A stretch of DNA of 64,000 nt, from contig NZ_FNSU01000001.1 in NCBI RefSeq assembly GCF_900105325.1, positions 1,364,001 through 1,428,000 on the forward strand, read 5' to 3'. The translations under genes were made by a program, and so were the position numbers. Under the pieces are notes generated by a model, which was not told the DNA's origin, searched no databases, and saw only the letters and a list, made by a program, of their open reading frames with translations. The stretch is from Pseudomonas marginalis (GTDB lineage: Bacteria; Pseudomonadota; Gammaproteobacteria; Pseudomonadales; Pseudomonadaceae). Positions 43,501 through 52,176 of the stretch are shown piece after piece; position 1 is the stretch's first letter, and every line of letters starts with the position of its first letter.

Positions 43501-45719
43501 AACGCCGTAAGGCTATTGAGCACGTGCTGCTATACCTGCACAAGCAGGACGTGCTAACGCTGAACCACGGCATGACCGTTATGCGTCGCGCTATGACGAT
43601 TGAAGTTGAGCCGGAAAAGCGTACCGGCTACCTTAAGGATGACCACCAGCGCCTTGATGAGCATTACCGAGAAAAACGTATTCAGGTTCACGTCATGCGC
43701 GAGTATGCCGAGGTTGGGCTCGACTCGATGCGAGAGGCCAGCGACCTCGTTCAGCATTATTTCACGCTAGCCAAACAGGAGTTCATTCGTCGCTATTTTG
43801 TAGGTCGCGAGGAGGTGCTTAAGCTAGCCACAAGTGAAGAATCCTGGCGTAGCATTGTCGAGAGGCTTAGCGCTGCCCAGCGGGTTATCGTGTCCGACGA
43901 CGACGACGTGAATCGTCTGATTCTGGCGGGCCCCGGGTCGGGTAAGACTCGCGTGATCGTGCACCGCATCGCTTATCTATTGCGAGTTCGGCGTGTGCCG
44001 GCGCGCTGCATCGTGGCTCTGACCTTCAACCGTCATGCGGCAAACGAGATCAAGCAGCGCCTGCTTAAGCTGGTTGGCCCCGATGCTTTTGGGGTCAACG
44101 TGATGACTTATCACCGCATGGCGATGCGCCTTACTGGTACTCGCTTCGAACAAGGCGAAACGGTCGAGGAAGGGCGTCTGGCTCAGGTGATGGGAGAGGC
44201 CGTTGAGCTCCTCGAGGGCAAGCGGCAGGTAGAAGGCGAGGACGATCTACGCGAGCAACTGATGCGAGGTTACCGCTACATCCTGGTCGACGAATACCAA
44301 GACATTGACGACCTGCAGTATCGACTCGTGAGTGCTTTGGCCGGGCGTAAGGCCGAAGAAGAAGGGCGCCTGTGCATATTGGCGGTAGGTGACGACGATC
44401 AGAACATCTATGCCTGGCGTGATACCAATAATCGCTACATAGAGCGCTTTCGCGAGGAATACTCGGCCACGAAGAACTATCTGGTCGACAACTATCGCTC
44501 CAGCGGCCGCATCATCAATGCGGCTAACAGGGTCATTGGTCGCAATCCTGATCGCCTCAAAAAAGAGCATCCTATTCAGATCGATACTATTCGCCGCGCA
44601 TTGCCGAAGGGCGGCGATTGGGAGACTCTGGACCTTGAGCGGGCTGGGCGTGTGCTTCGTCTGAGGATAGAGGCTGAGGGCCACGCCCGGGCGAACGTGC
44701 AGGCCCAGGCTGCTGTGGCTGAGCTGCAGCGTCTGCTCAGTTTGGACAGCGAGGATTGGCATGGGTGTGCGGTGTTGGCCCGTGCCCACCAGTACCTGTT
44801 GCCCCTTCAGGCCTGGTGTGAAGCTCACGGCGTTCCGTATTGCCTTGCCGCCGACAAGGAAGGTGTTTTACCTCTGACCGCTCAGCGCGGCTTTGTGCAG
44901 GCTGTTGAAATACTACGAGGAATTACCGAGCCGCTGAGTGCTTCCGAGACATGGACTTACATGAGTGGAAAGCAGCTCGGGCCAGAATGGTATGACATCT
45001 TGCTCACCGCCTTTAATCAGCTCACTGCAGAGTTCGGGCAATGCCCTATGAGCGCCCAGATGCTGGTCGATTGGCTCTACGATTATTTCCGGGAGCTGCG
45101 TCAGCAACCCAGGAAGGGCCTCTACTTAGGGACTGTCCATTCTGCCAAAGGCTTGGAGTTCCGCCACGTAGTGGTCCTTGATGGCGGCTGGTCCACTCAG
45201 CCCGAAACTCTTAGCGATGAGCGCCGACTCTTCTACGTGGGCATGACCCGCGCCGAGCAAACCCTAACGTTGTGTGAATTCCCTGGAGGCAACCCTTTCA
45301 GTGGCCAACTTATCGAAGAGGTCATGTGCCGCACCTTCCAAGGTGAATTTCTTGAGGAGCTGGAGAAGCGCTACCTACAGCTCTCTTTGAAGGATATTGA
45401 CCTTGATTATGCTGGGCGCCAGAACCCCGCGGCGTCAATTCATAAGACATTGGCTGCGCTTGAACCTGGCGACACGCTTGCGTTCAAGGCCCATGAAGGT
45501 AGGTATCTAATTCAGGATGCGGGCGGTCAGGTTGTAGGCCGCACAGCAAAGTCATTCAATCTGGACCTTGAGGTTGAAGAATGTGAAGTGGCCGCCGTTA
45601 TGGTGCGGCATTCTGATCGGTGTGAAGAGTCCTTCAGAGCCCATCATCGCTCGCAAGAGTGGGAGTTAATAGTGCCGAGAATTGCTGGCCGGGTTGTAAA
45701 GAGTAGCGGAAAAATCTGA
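40578..45719 (+). CDS. Exonuclease-RecQ-UvrD fusion helicase (1713 residues)
   Basis: Three parts are visible. Residues 1-160 resemble a DEDD 3'-5' exonuclease: LIFDLEVVPG (D,E), GHNVIDHDLPIL (D) and SDCRSTL (D). Next comes a RecQ-like SF2 helicase with Walker A ATGGGKS (325-331), DEAH (428-431) and motif VI QEAGRAGRD (about 616). After a winged-helix-like linker comes a UvrD/Rep-type SF1 helicase with AGPGSGKT (1117-1124), DEYQD (1238-1242), GDDDQNIYAWR and GMTRAEQ (about 1555). An unusual CDYC segment precedes the RecQ part. It stands alone on the plus strand between defence-like genes and conjugation genes. Roles in antiphage defence or in processing transferred DNA are possible. Confidence 0.85.
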   Translation: MVSLTLPTSLIFDLEVVPGRANQPDRIFMIGAMRPDTEEELEHKVDKDLPAALEALDRLGQGASFVLGHNVIDHDLPILQEQAAHLALHQLPVIDTLRLSPLAFPQNPYHRLVKDYKLIRDSLNSPLSDCRSTLTLFNDQRRAFEELSIKHQAELLCYQALLAPTPKSDLGALFSSITGQEPSLTELRSLIPELLRETDLDLTRTSKVCSTRLNQLLEVDLMDESLHWPLAYALAWLRVSGGNSVLAPWVRHQFPATGKLIAELRDVPCGGSHCDYCSTTHDPRHELRRYFAPIQEFRTEPDGRPLQHNVVLAGMQGKHVLAILATGGGKSLCYQLPALNRFHRNGSLTVIISPLQSLMKDQVDGLLARNVQCAATLNGLLTMPERAEVLERIQLGDVGILLVSPEQFRNMAFRRAISQRQIGAWIFDEAHCLSKWGADFRPDYLYVSRFIKQFTGDGPLAAIGCFTATAKPDVIEDIEQHFEEQLGITLKHFIGTHERTNLHFEVLPCTRSEKRHHTQALLEEELGGSEGGAVVFVSSRKGAEELAEFLIGHGWACKHFHAGLEPHDKKDIQDAFKAGELKIIVATNAFGMGVDKSDIRLVVHADIPGSLENYLQEAGRAGRDQGQARCVLLYDAQDIENQFGMCEGSKLTLRDIQQILRKLRKESDRRKGGRLVITAGEVLMDEQVDTSFEAGERDAETKVVTAVSWLERGQFLKREENQTQIFPASLKLTKVEADKRLATAKLPARRLEEFNAILSYLYEASVDERINTDALMALTSLTSEEVTATLRQMENLGILVNDSKLTLYVRHGVVFPSTQRLQATLKLESALFDLLQELAPEAENGEWQDLNVPLLTSTLKIASDNKDLIPLHVLRLLRSLAQDHDSESQLRSSFELRQITQDFLKLRVRAGYSWRGIQGLGERRRALAAVVLAFLIGKLPPGSRNKDLLVDTTFGELIGLIDQDLELRSRIPESQRRKAIEHVLLYLHKQDVLTLNHGMTVMRRAMTIEVEPEKRTGYLKDDHQRLDEHYREKRIQVHVMREYAEVGLDSMREASDLVQHYFTLAKQEFIRRYFVGREEVLKLATSEESWRSIVERLSAAQRVIVSDDDDVNRLILAGPGSGKTRVIVHRIAYLLRVRRVPARCIVALTFNRHAANEIKQRLLKLVGPDAFGVNVMTYHRMAMRLTGTRFEQGETVEEGRLAQVMGEAVELLEGKRQVEGEDDLREQLMRGYRYILVDEYQDIDDLQYRLVSALAGRKAEEEGRLCILAVGDDDQNIYAWRDTNNRYIERFREEYSATKNYLVDNYRSSGRIINAANRVIGRNPDRLKKEHPIQIDTIRRALPKGGDWETLDLERAGRVLRLRIEAEGHARANVQAQAAVAELQRLLSLDSEDWHGCAVLARAHQYLLPLQAWCEAHGVPYCLAADKEGVLPLTAQRGFVQAVEILRGITEPLSASETWTYMSGKQLGPEWYDILLTAFNQLTAEFGQCPMSAQMLVDWLYDYFRELRQQPRKGLYLGTVHSAKGLEFRHVVVLDGGWSTQPETLSDERRLFYVGMTRAEQTLTLCEFPGGNPFSGQLIEEVMCRTFQGEFLEELEKRYLQLSLKDIDLDYAGRQNPAASIHKTLAALEPGDTLAFKAHEGRYLIQDAGGQVVGRTAKSFNLDLEVEECEVAAVMVRHSDRCEESFRAHHRSQEWELIVPRIAGRVVKSSGKI

Positions 45720-45929
45720 AGCATCTGAGGAAAAGAAAGATCCCCAAGTCCCAGCTCTCCAAATTCGCAGGTTCTACTGCAGGTCAAGGTAACAATCTGA
45801 GGCTTCGGGCAGAGAGTCCTTGCGCTGACATTGATGAATGATCCTGACCCACTTGGGATCATTCCCCCCTGACAGGGCTGGCACGGTACGGTCTGCATGG
45901 CTTTAAAACCCATTGCATCGGGTTAAAAG

Positions 45930-45964
45930 TTATCCACAAATAGTGTGGGTATTTTTGTGGATAA
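45930..45964. repeat. Two inverted consensus DnaA boxes
   Basis: TTATCCACA (45930-45938) and its reverse complement TGTGGATAA (45956-45964) match the consensus DnaA box exactly and face each other across 17 bases. They lie between the helicase and the relaxase TraI. ICE replication or transfer origins often lie near the relaxase gene. A similar single box is at 39840. Confidence 0.55.
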
Positions 45965-46063
45965 GGCTGATCAAAAACTGAGCTTCTCCGTTCGCACTAG
46001 CAAAAGTGCGGTCTTGATATTCTCCTGTATGCAGAGGCGGTAGACCTTGAGAAATATGCATCT

Positions 46064-47788
46064 TCATTTTAATTCGAACGATAGAAAAGGATTGTCGGCA
46101 GGCATCGTTTCGAACAGTAGTTCCGGCTTTTCTAGTAAATAACCTTTAAGTCTTGCTTTCTTCCGAGGACCTTCGACCTGGCAGATCCAGATGTTCAAGC
46201 CATTCCCACGTTTCCTGTGGACGTTCAGTTTCTCGAACTGCTTCTGCACCCAACGCCATTCCTCCACGCCCTGATTGGCCCCTTTGGCGATGCCCGGAAA
46301 TTCCTGGATATAACGTTGGAAGAGTCCCGGTGTTACGAGAAACACAGTACCGGCCACTGTATGGATTTTAGCCTTGCTGTCATTGATGATCAGCTTGTGA
46401 CTCTGAATGCCTTCCCTGATCCAACTCAAGAAAACCTGCCCAGGATTGTTCGAGGGGTTTCCTGCCACTTCGAGAGGATTTTTTGACGGCGTATCAAGCG
46501 CCTCGGGTTCTCCCGTTTCGAACATATCCAGCAGCGCTCCGAGGTAGTCAGCATCCTCCGTAGCCATGAGCTCTGGCTGCGATTGGCTTTGATGCGATTC
46601 TGTTCCGCCTGTCTTGGGGGAGAGTGGTGATACGGGAGCGTTGGGCTGATTGTCATCGAGTGCAACGTTCACCTTTCCACTGAAAGCCTCGGGGCGGTCT
46701 GCGCTCCCCCAAATCAATGCCGGTTGAATGCGTAAAAACGTAAAGGTCTGCTGCCAATTTCCCTGTGCCACAAGCGCGGTCCAGATAGCTTTGCCTTCCG
46801 GGTTAGACTCGACTAACCCATATGACTGGAGTTCGTCGAACACAGCGATGTTGGACGTGGGGATGCCCTCAATCGACTGTGACAGCAGATAGGCCCGCAG
46901 CTTATCCGTGACCGTCTTGCTGACCAGCCACAGGGCGTCCTGGGTTAGCCAACCCGCGGCACCCGGCTGGTTGAGTTTCAGCTCGTGCTGAACCAGATGA
47001 CGAAGTCCGCTGATCAAGTGATGTTGCAGCGAATGAATTGGTGCTTGCAGCGCCTTGCTCGGGTTACCACCGATGTTCTGTGCGGTGGAAACACGGTCGG
47101 CCTGCATCACCAACTCACCGAGCACGCCGGCACGTTCGTACTGGCCCGCCAGGACATACAGCAGACAGGCCCACAGCGACGGAAATCCACTGAGCCAATC
47201 CAGGATAGGTCGGTCAAGAATCTGGGTGTAGAGCAAGCCGGCGGCGGCGCCATGCAGGTGGTAGTCCCGACCTTTGAGGTAACGAAAACGGTAGGGTTGA
47301 TCTAGCGGACCCTGCCAAGGATGCCAAAGACGGCCATCCTGGCGTTCGACCTGCAGGTCTACGGCGATCTTGCCGATGTCATGCAGCAGGGCACCATAAG
47401 CAATACCGGCGGACCAGGCATCAGTCTGGGCGGCTTGGTCTTCGGGCGCGGCGCCGGTGGGCAGCAGATAGGATTGGCGCAGTTTCAAACTACAGGCGAC
47501 CAGCTCCAGGCCATGGTCGAGCATGCCGCCGAGATACGCATGGTGGTGCGTCTCGCTGGCCGGGAGTTGCTGGACCTGTTCGGCGTAGCGATGGATCGGA
47601 TTTAAATAGAGTTGGGTGAATTGGACGTGGGAGAGGGCGGTGTACTGCCAGATGCGATCGAGCAACTGGCGGCGGTGCTCCGCGGCTAACAAGTTGTGGG
47701 TCGACTCGATGGGCAGGTAACCGTCGGCGACGTTGACGGTTGGTGGCGGAGGGGGCTTCTGCCTTTTGTGGCGAAACAGACTGAGCAT
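46064..47788 (-). CDS. traI: MobH relaxase TraI (PFGI-1 class ICE)
   Basis: The 574-residue protein has the TraI_2 relaxase domain with THHHAYLGGMLDHGLELV, where the His triad binds metal, and an HD-type LLHDIGK at about 135-142. A C-terminal domain (residues about 450-574, with NIWICQVEGPRKKARLKGYLLEKPELLF) matches the DUF1528-type end. MobH relaxases nick oriT and lead the strand into the recipient; this class belongs to PFGI-1/ICEclc-type elements. It is oriented with the T4SS genes to its right and lies next to the DnaA-box pair. Its length of 574 is a little short for the class but the domains look complete. Confidence 0.88.
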   Translation of the reverse strand: MLSLFRHKRQKPPPPPTVNVADGYLPIESTHNLLAAEHRRQLLDRIWQYTALSHVQFTQLYLNPIHRYAEQVQQLPASETHHHAYLGGMLDHGLELVACSLKLRQSYLLPTGAAPEDQAAQTDAWSAGIAYGALLHDIGKIAVDLQVERQDGRLWHPWQGPLDQPYRFRYLKGRDYHLHGAAAGLLYTQILDRPILDWLSGFPSLWACLLYVLAGQYERAGVLGELVMQADRVSTAQNIGGNPSKALQAPIHSLQHHLISGLRHLVQHELKLNQPGAAGWLTQDALWLVSKTVTDKLRAYLLSQSIEGIPTSNIAVFDELQSYGLVESNPEGKAIWTALVAQGNWQQTFTFLRIQPALIWGSADRPEAFSGKVNVALDDNQPNAPVSPLSPKTGGTESHQSQSQPELMATEDADYLGALLDMFETGEPEALDTPSKNPLEVAGNPSNNPGQVFLSWIREGIQSHKLIINDSKAKIHTVAGTVFLVTPGLFQRYIQEFPGIAKGANQGVEEWRWVQKQFEKLNVHRKRGNGLNIWICQVEGPRKKARLKGYLLEKPELLFETMPADNPFLSFELK

Positions 47789-48012
47789 CGTGACCTCCGG
47801 GAAGTGACTGGGTCAGTGGCCTTTTAGCCTTTTCGGATAGGGCTCTTACCCTTGAATCCCCATTCCCTTCCAACCCTTACCTGTCCTTTTGGCTCGTGTC
47901 CCTTTGTGCCGCAATCGGAATATGGATACTGCTCGACATCGTTTTGTTGGAGGGCTGGTACGGAAAAGACGAGTGTCGGTACACTGCGGTGCGAATTTTC
48001 TCGGGGCTTGCC

Positions 48013-48210
48013 ATGAATCTGACTGACGCCACGCTGGTGCTGCTCCTTGCGGCACGTATCCATGGGACAGACGAAGCCGTCAGGGCCTCGGCGAAGAGCG
48101 TGGTCAAGAAGTTGCCGCGCAGTAAGCGCGATCTGATCTACAAGGTGATCGACAGCCGGAGACCACTCGAGCTGGTGGGTTTTCTGGCGCAGAATCTGGA
48201 TGCGGAATGA
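48013..48210 (+). CDS. Small ICE protein of unknown function, 65 residues
   Basis: The ORF reads MNLTDATLVLLLAARIHGTDEAV and ends LELVGFLAQNLDAE; a longer start at 47896 adds a hydrophobic leader that does not look native. Proteins of this kind, short and helical with RASAKSVVKKLPRSKR, occur in Pseudomonas ICEs and may be DUF7740-like. The function is unknown. It lies between traI and the ArdC-like gene on the opposite strand. Confidence 0.5.
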   Translation: MNLTDATLVLLLAARIHGTDEAVRASAKSVVKKLPRSKRDLIYKVIDSRRPLELVGFLAQNLDAE

Positions 48211-48283
48211 CAGGCTGCTGGTGAGCGTGCCTCTCTTGTTCTTTGCGTCAGAGTCCCGCGGCATGGAGCCTTTCTTCTGAGCA

Positions 48284-48315
48284 TAAAAAAGGGCCCAACT
48301 TGTGTCAGGCCCTTT
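48284..48315 (-). terminator. Rho-independent terminator of the ArdC-like gene
   Basis: AAAGGGCC and GGCCCTTT form a stem around about 12 bases, with an extra A-run on the left that gives a U-run on the minus strand. It lies 28 bases after the ArdC-like stop. It may also act for the small plus-strand gene. Confidence 0.7.
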
Positions 48316-48342
48316 GAAGCGTTTGCAACGGTGAGGTATCGA

Positions 48343-49305
48343 TTAAGCTCCATCGTTCATGCAAGGCGAGTCATCCATGACCGCTTGCTTCAGTTGCTGC
48401 TCCAAGTTGAGTACATACTCCGATGCGCTTCGGGCGTGACCACTAGCGCGAAAGATCGCGCGTTTGTCAGCCTTAAGCAGGCCTAGCCAAAAGTCGATGT
48501 AGCCCTCGTGCCGCAACTCTCCCTGTATACCGGTATAGGCACATAAAAAAGCGGCGCCCATCTCAGCGATTAACTCCTCAAACGCGTAGCCTGGCGAGCC
48601 GAACGGACAGGCTGACGTCATGCCTTCGCGCTGCAACCGAGCGTGATGTCCCGTCCAGTGCGCCAGCTCATGAAGTGCAGTCGCGTAGTACCCGCCTTCA
48701 TCGTGAAATTGTGCTTTTGTCGGCAGTTGGATGAGATCCCTGATCGGGTGGTAAAAGGCTTCGTCTGCAGGCCGATGAACGATGCGTGCACCTGAACTTA
48801 ACAGCAAATTTTCCGCGGCGCTGTTGGGCTGGAAGGGATCACCCTGGTCCGTCTCGAACAGGGTTTCATTGAGCATTTCGAGCCCCTCCGTTTGCTCGAT
48901 GTTGAATAGAAGATGTGTTCTGAGAATGCCGAAGTGAGCGACCTTGGGTTGACCGTTTTCATCGAGCACGGGTTGGCCTGACTCGCTTTGTTCCTCGCGT
49001 TCCATCGGCCTGTAGAGCACCGCCAGGGTGCTGTGCTCACCCTTACGGATGTGCCCGCCGGCTTTCTTGGCTTGGTTGAAGGTCAGCCAACGATCTTGAG
49101 TGAACCCCTGCAACCTGGCATCGGTCCAGAGCAACGGTAAATTGATCCCCGAATAGGGACGCCCCGTGATGGCGTTAATGGGGTAGGGGTGATGATGACC
49201 GACGTGAGCTGAGCCACTTGAGGACCAGGGTTTGATCCAGGGGGCTACGCCTTGGTCCAAAGCGGTAACGATCTTGTCAGTCACGTCTTGGTAGATATCG
49301 CGCAT
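48343..49305 (-). CDS. ArdC-like antirestriction protein (DUF1738 with zincin-type site)
   Basis: The 320-residue protein starts MRDIYQDVTDKIVTALDQGVAPWIKPW, the DUF1738/ArdC N-terminal single-strand DNA-binding domain. It continues with YYATALHELAHWTGH, an HExxH-type zincin motif with a downstream EELIAEMGA acidic helix. Such proteins protect incoming plasmid or ICE DNA from restriction in the recipient. The gene is minus strand, behind a terminator, and close to traI, as expected of a leading-region gene. Peptidase activity has not been shown for most members. Confidence 0.85.
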   Translation of the reverse strand: MRDIYQDVTDKIVTALDQGVAPWIKPWSSSGSAHVGHHHPYPINAITGRPYSGINLPLLWTDARLQGFTQDRWLTFNQAKKAGGHIRKGEHSTLAVLYRPMEREEQSESGQPVLDENGQPKVAHFGILRTHLLFNIEQTEGLEMLNETLFETDQGDPFQPNSAAENLLLSSGARIVHRPADEAFYHPIRDLIQLPTKAQFHDEGGYYATALHELAHWTGHHARLQREGMTSACPFGSPGYAFEELIAEMGAAFLCAYTGIQGELRHEGYIDFWLGLLKADKRAIFRASGHARSASEYVLNLEQQLKQAVMDDSPCMNDGA

Positions 49306-49431
49306 GGCATTTTCCTCGAGAGAAAACGGAGGAACGCCGTGCCCGTCGGGGAGGGTTCCCCGATTGGGTGATGAGTGGACTGATACAGGTCTTGCATGCT
49401 GGTCGAATGTGGATTTGAGCGCCGAGTACGG

Positions 49432-49770
49432 TTATCTGCGTTTAGCGTTGGCCTCTTCTGCAAGCGCTATCAGCAAGGCGCAAGGCTGCCCCGGCTCTTG
49501 GAGCAGGCTGAGTCTCAGTTGCAGCAACGGGTCGTGGTATAAGTGATCGGTTGGTTGAATGTGGACTACCTCGAACAGCACATAGGGCTCGTGTGGAGAG
49601 GCCCGATGAGCCTCGAAGGCTGCGCGCAATACGTGGCTCAGCCGATCGACCTGCAGCTTCTCAGGGTGATCGGAACGCTCGAGCAGAACTGCGCGTTGCC
49701 ACGCGCCAGGCGTGAACACGATGGGCAACCGAAGGGTGTTCAGTGTTTCCGGTGTCAGTGAGTCGGGCAT
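49432..49770 (-). CDS. Hypothetical ICE protein, 112 residues
   Basis: I start it at MPDSLTPETLNTLRLPIVFTPGAWQ with the ATG at 49768-49770, because the longer frame to 49926 has no recognisable N-terminus. It is compact and contains RLSHVLRAAFEAHRASPHEPYVLFEVVHI. No domain is recognised. The gene stands 126 bases upstream of the ArdC-like gene on the same strand, probably in one transcript. Confidence 0.6.
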   Translation of the reverse strand: MPDSLTPETLNTLRLPIVFTPGAWQRAVLLERSDHPEKLQVDRLSHVLRAAFEAHRASPHEPYVLFEVVHIQPTDHLYHDPLLQLRLSLLQEPGQPCALLIALAEEANAKRR

Positions 49771-50228
49771 GGTGTGTCTCCGTTGAAAACGCGAAGAAAC
49801 CTGTCCCGTGGAGGGAAAGATTTTCCCCGCGGTGGGTTGAAGAAAAACAAGAAGGTTTGTCTGGCGAGCAAAGCTCGAAAGGCGCTCTGGAGAGCAGTAG
49901 GCGTTCATCACCGTAGCAACGGTCACCGTGCGAGCTACCGAACGCTAATCGCACTTGGGGAGAACCATCACCGAAGTGACGTAGTCTTGAAGGCTCTGGC
50001 TACCTGGGCAGGGTGCTGTCGATAACAGCGATCCGTACCTTGTATTTAACCGGACGATTTGTATGGGTCAATGACTGTAAAGACGCTGTTTCACGGAGCT
50101 TGTCCTCTGTCTTCCAATGAAGATTTTTCGGCTGGGGCAAACTGATAAACGGTCAGGGACGGGCCGATTTCAGTAGTACGCTATTACTCTTGTCTCAACC
50201 ATGAAAACGCTCAGAAGAGGGCGAGACC
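49771..50228. other. Intergenic region between two divergent ICE genes
   Basis: About 460 bases separate the 112-residue gene and the DUF3742-like gene. They probably hold both promoters. A few short repeats of AACGG/CACCG type appear near 49905-49975 but I see no defined operator. No gene is supported. Confidence 0.4.
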
Positions 50229-50612
50229 ATGCCGACTCAGCAACCTGTTCAGAGTTCACGTGCCCACCGCTGGGCGTATGCCTGTGGTCTGTCGGTGAAG
50301 CGTGGTTACCGTAAGTTGAGAGCGTTTGAATCCCGCGTGGTTGAGCGTGCGGAGACGGCAGGAATGCCCGCAGGTAAATTACTTGTTCGCGGGAGTTTTC
50401 TAGTTATCAAGTTGGCAATAGCCGCCGGACTCCTTCTAGTTAGCTTATGGTTCACAGTGTCGGTGATGATCCTTATTGTCTTGTGTTGGGCCATCGCCAA
50501 TGGAACGCCTATCAAACCTAAGGATGCTCTCCGGTACAAGGCATATGGCGACCCATATAGTGAGTATGAGTATGGCCGCGCACCCGGTCAGCCTGATTTA
50601 AAAGACCTGTAG
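50229..50612 (+). CDS. DUF3742-family membrane protein (PFGI-1-type ICE)
   Basis: The 127-residue protein has a basic N-terminus (HRWAYACGLSVKRGYRKLRAFESRVVER), then two hydrophobic segments (FLVIKLAIAAGLLLVSLWF and VSVMILIVLCWAIANG), and a polar tail with GDPYSEYEYGRAPGQPDLKDL. This fits the DUF3742 proteins that accompany the PFGI-1 T4SS. It stands opposite the TraG gene, 10 bases from its stop. Confidence 0.75.
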   Translation: MPTQQPVQSSRAHRWAYACGLSVKRGYRKLRAFESRVVERAETAGMPAGKLLVRGSFLVIKLAIAAGLLLVSLWFTVSVMILIVLCWAIANGTPIKPKDALRYKAYGDPYSEYEYGRAPGQPDLKDL

Positions 50613-50621
50613 TCGAGTTCT

Positions 50622-52166
50622 TCACCCCTTCCTTAAGGCCTTTCCAGCAGACATCAGAGCTCCAGCGCCTCTTGCACCAGCGTCCTGCGCTTGAGCTGCT
50701 CCTTTGCTAAGCATGCCGTCGGCAATTGAGCCAACGCTATATCCTGCCCAGCTCATTGCAGCCAAAAACAACATCGGAAGCACGACGAACATTGCCCCCA
50801 TCACGTACTCGATCACCTGCGCGGTGACCGTCCCATCCATAAGTCCGGATGTGGGCAGCGACAACAGCACCTGATTGGACACCGAAACCTGGTTGTACAA
50901 GGTATCGAGCATGCTGGAGTCGACCCAGCGGGCCAGTTCCCACCAGAAGCTCAGCATATGCAGTGTGAACAGTGCGAACGTCACCGTCATGACGGTCTTC
51001 AGCTGGTAGGTACTGACCAATAGAATCAGCGGCAAGCTGATGATGACGCCCATGATCAGGAAGGCCTGCACCATTGGCAGAGCGGCGCGTAGCGCATTCA
51101 TCGCCGGGAAGTTACTGAAGGAACCGAGGGCCAAGCCGGTGTTGGTGGCCAGGTTATTGAGCCCCTGATTGATTGAGCCGCCACGAGCGCTAGAGCCATA
51201 GTCCTGGTACACCTGTCCAGGTGACATGGACATCGTTTGCTGGCGCGGGCTGATCAGTTCGCGCAGGGTGGCATCTTCGATCTCGTTGCTCGAACGGCCA
51301 GTCAACCAACCTTTCAGCTGAGTCAGCAGCGAGGGATCAACCTGCTGGATCAACCGCTCGCGCAAGCCAATACCGCTGTCGCTCCACCACTGCTTGCAAG
51401 TGGGGTAGCCCGCGCCATTCTCCAGCCGCGGCAAGGAAACATCGCGGCTTTCGTCATACGGCCAACTGATTCGCGGTGTGCGTGAACGATCCGTGTCGTA
51501 GTAGCCGGGCGTGTCGAGAAGATAGCTTGAGCCGATCCAGGACGCGTCGTGACTTTGTTCCTTGTCCAGTTGCGGGCGATTGGTAAACAACCGAGAACGG
51601 GAATAGCCATAACAGTCGCGGGTGAAGTCGGCGACTTCCTGCAGCAGTACCTGGCTGTTGATACGCGAGCTGTCGATCTCCATGCGCATCTGCCGAATAT
51701 CCGGTGCGCAGGGAATGGAGGCGGTGGCTGCGGCGGTTACCCCTTTGCTCAAGGCATGCACTAGAAACCACCAGATCGGTACGTTGGCGGAGCGTTCGCC
51801 GATGGTATTGAAGGTCGTCCCCCAGGCGGTTTCCGCTGGCTTGGCCACACTTACGCCGCAGCGCTGACTCGCCGCATCATCGAACGTCATTGACGAGAGG
51901 CTCAACGGAAAGACCGGCGCGCAGCCGAACAACACAACGATGTAGGCCAGCCACAACCGGTTTTCGATCCGCGGCACCGAGAGCTGTCCCTTGTTACCTT
52001 CATCCGCACCTTGCTGACGGGCCGATAGCCATTCTTGCAGGATGATTGCACCAAAGGGCGCGGCGAACAGTCCGGTGTCGGACAGGACGCTCCAGAGGCC
52101 GTTGTTGATGATCCAGGCCAGCAGGGAGAGGTAAAACTCCAGGTAGCTGTTGGTGCTCATGAGCAT
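50622..52166 (-). CDS. Conjugal transfer TraG N-terminal-type membrane protein
   Basis: The 514-residue protein has N-terminal hydrophobic segments (YLEFYLSLLAWIINNGLWSVLSD and AYIVVLFGCAPVFPLSL), a large periplasmic-type loop (about 90-330) and a C-terminal cluster of membrane spans (ALPMVQAFLIMGVIISLPLILLV onwards). This is the TraG N-terminal family of mating-pair stabilisation proteins used by ICE T4SS of this class. It is the last gene of the large minus-strand transfer operon and lies 11 bases after the next gene's stop. The first residues MLMSTNSYLEF offer an alternative start at Met3. Confidence 0.85.
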   Translation of the reverse strand: MLMSTNSYLEFYLSLLAWIINNGLWSVLSDTGLFAAPFGAIILQEWLSARQQGADEGNKGQLSVPRIENRLWLAYIVVLFGCAPVFPLSLSSMTFDDAASQRCGVSVAKPAETAWGTTFNTIGERSANVPIWWFLVHALSKGVTAAATASIPCAPDIRQMRMEIDSSRINSQVLLQEVADFTRDCYGYSRSRLFTNRPQLDKEQSHDASWIGSSYLLDTPGYYDTDRSRTPRISWPYDESRDVSLPRLENGAGYPTCKQWWSDSGIGLRERLIQQVDPSLLTQLKGWLTGRSSNEIEDATLRELISPRQQTMSMSPGQVYQDYGSSARGGSINQGLNNLATNTGLALGSFSNFPAMNALRAALPMVQAFLIMGVIISLPLILLVSTYQLKTVMTVTFALFTLHMLSFWWELARWVDSSMLDTLYNQVSVSNQVLLSLPTSGLMDGTVTAQVIEYVMGAMFVVLPMLFLAAMSWAGYSVGSIADGMLSKGAAQAQDAGARGAGALMSAGKALRKG

Positions 52167-52176
52167 GGTGGTGACC

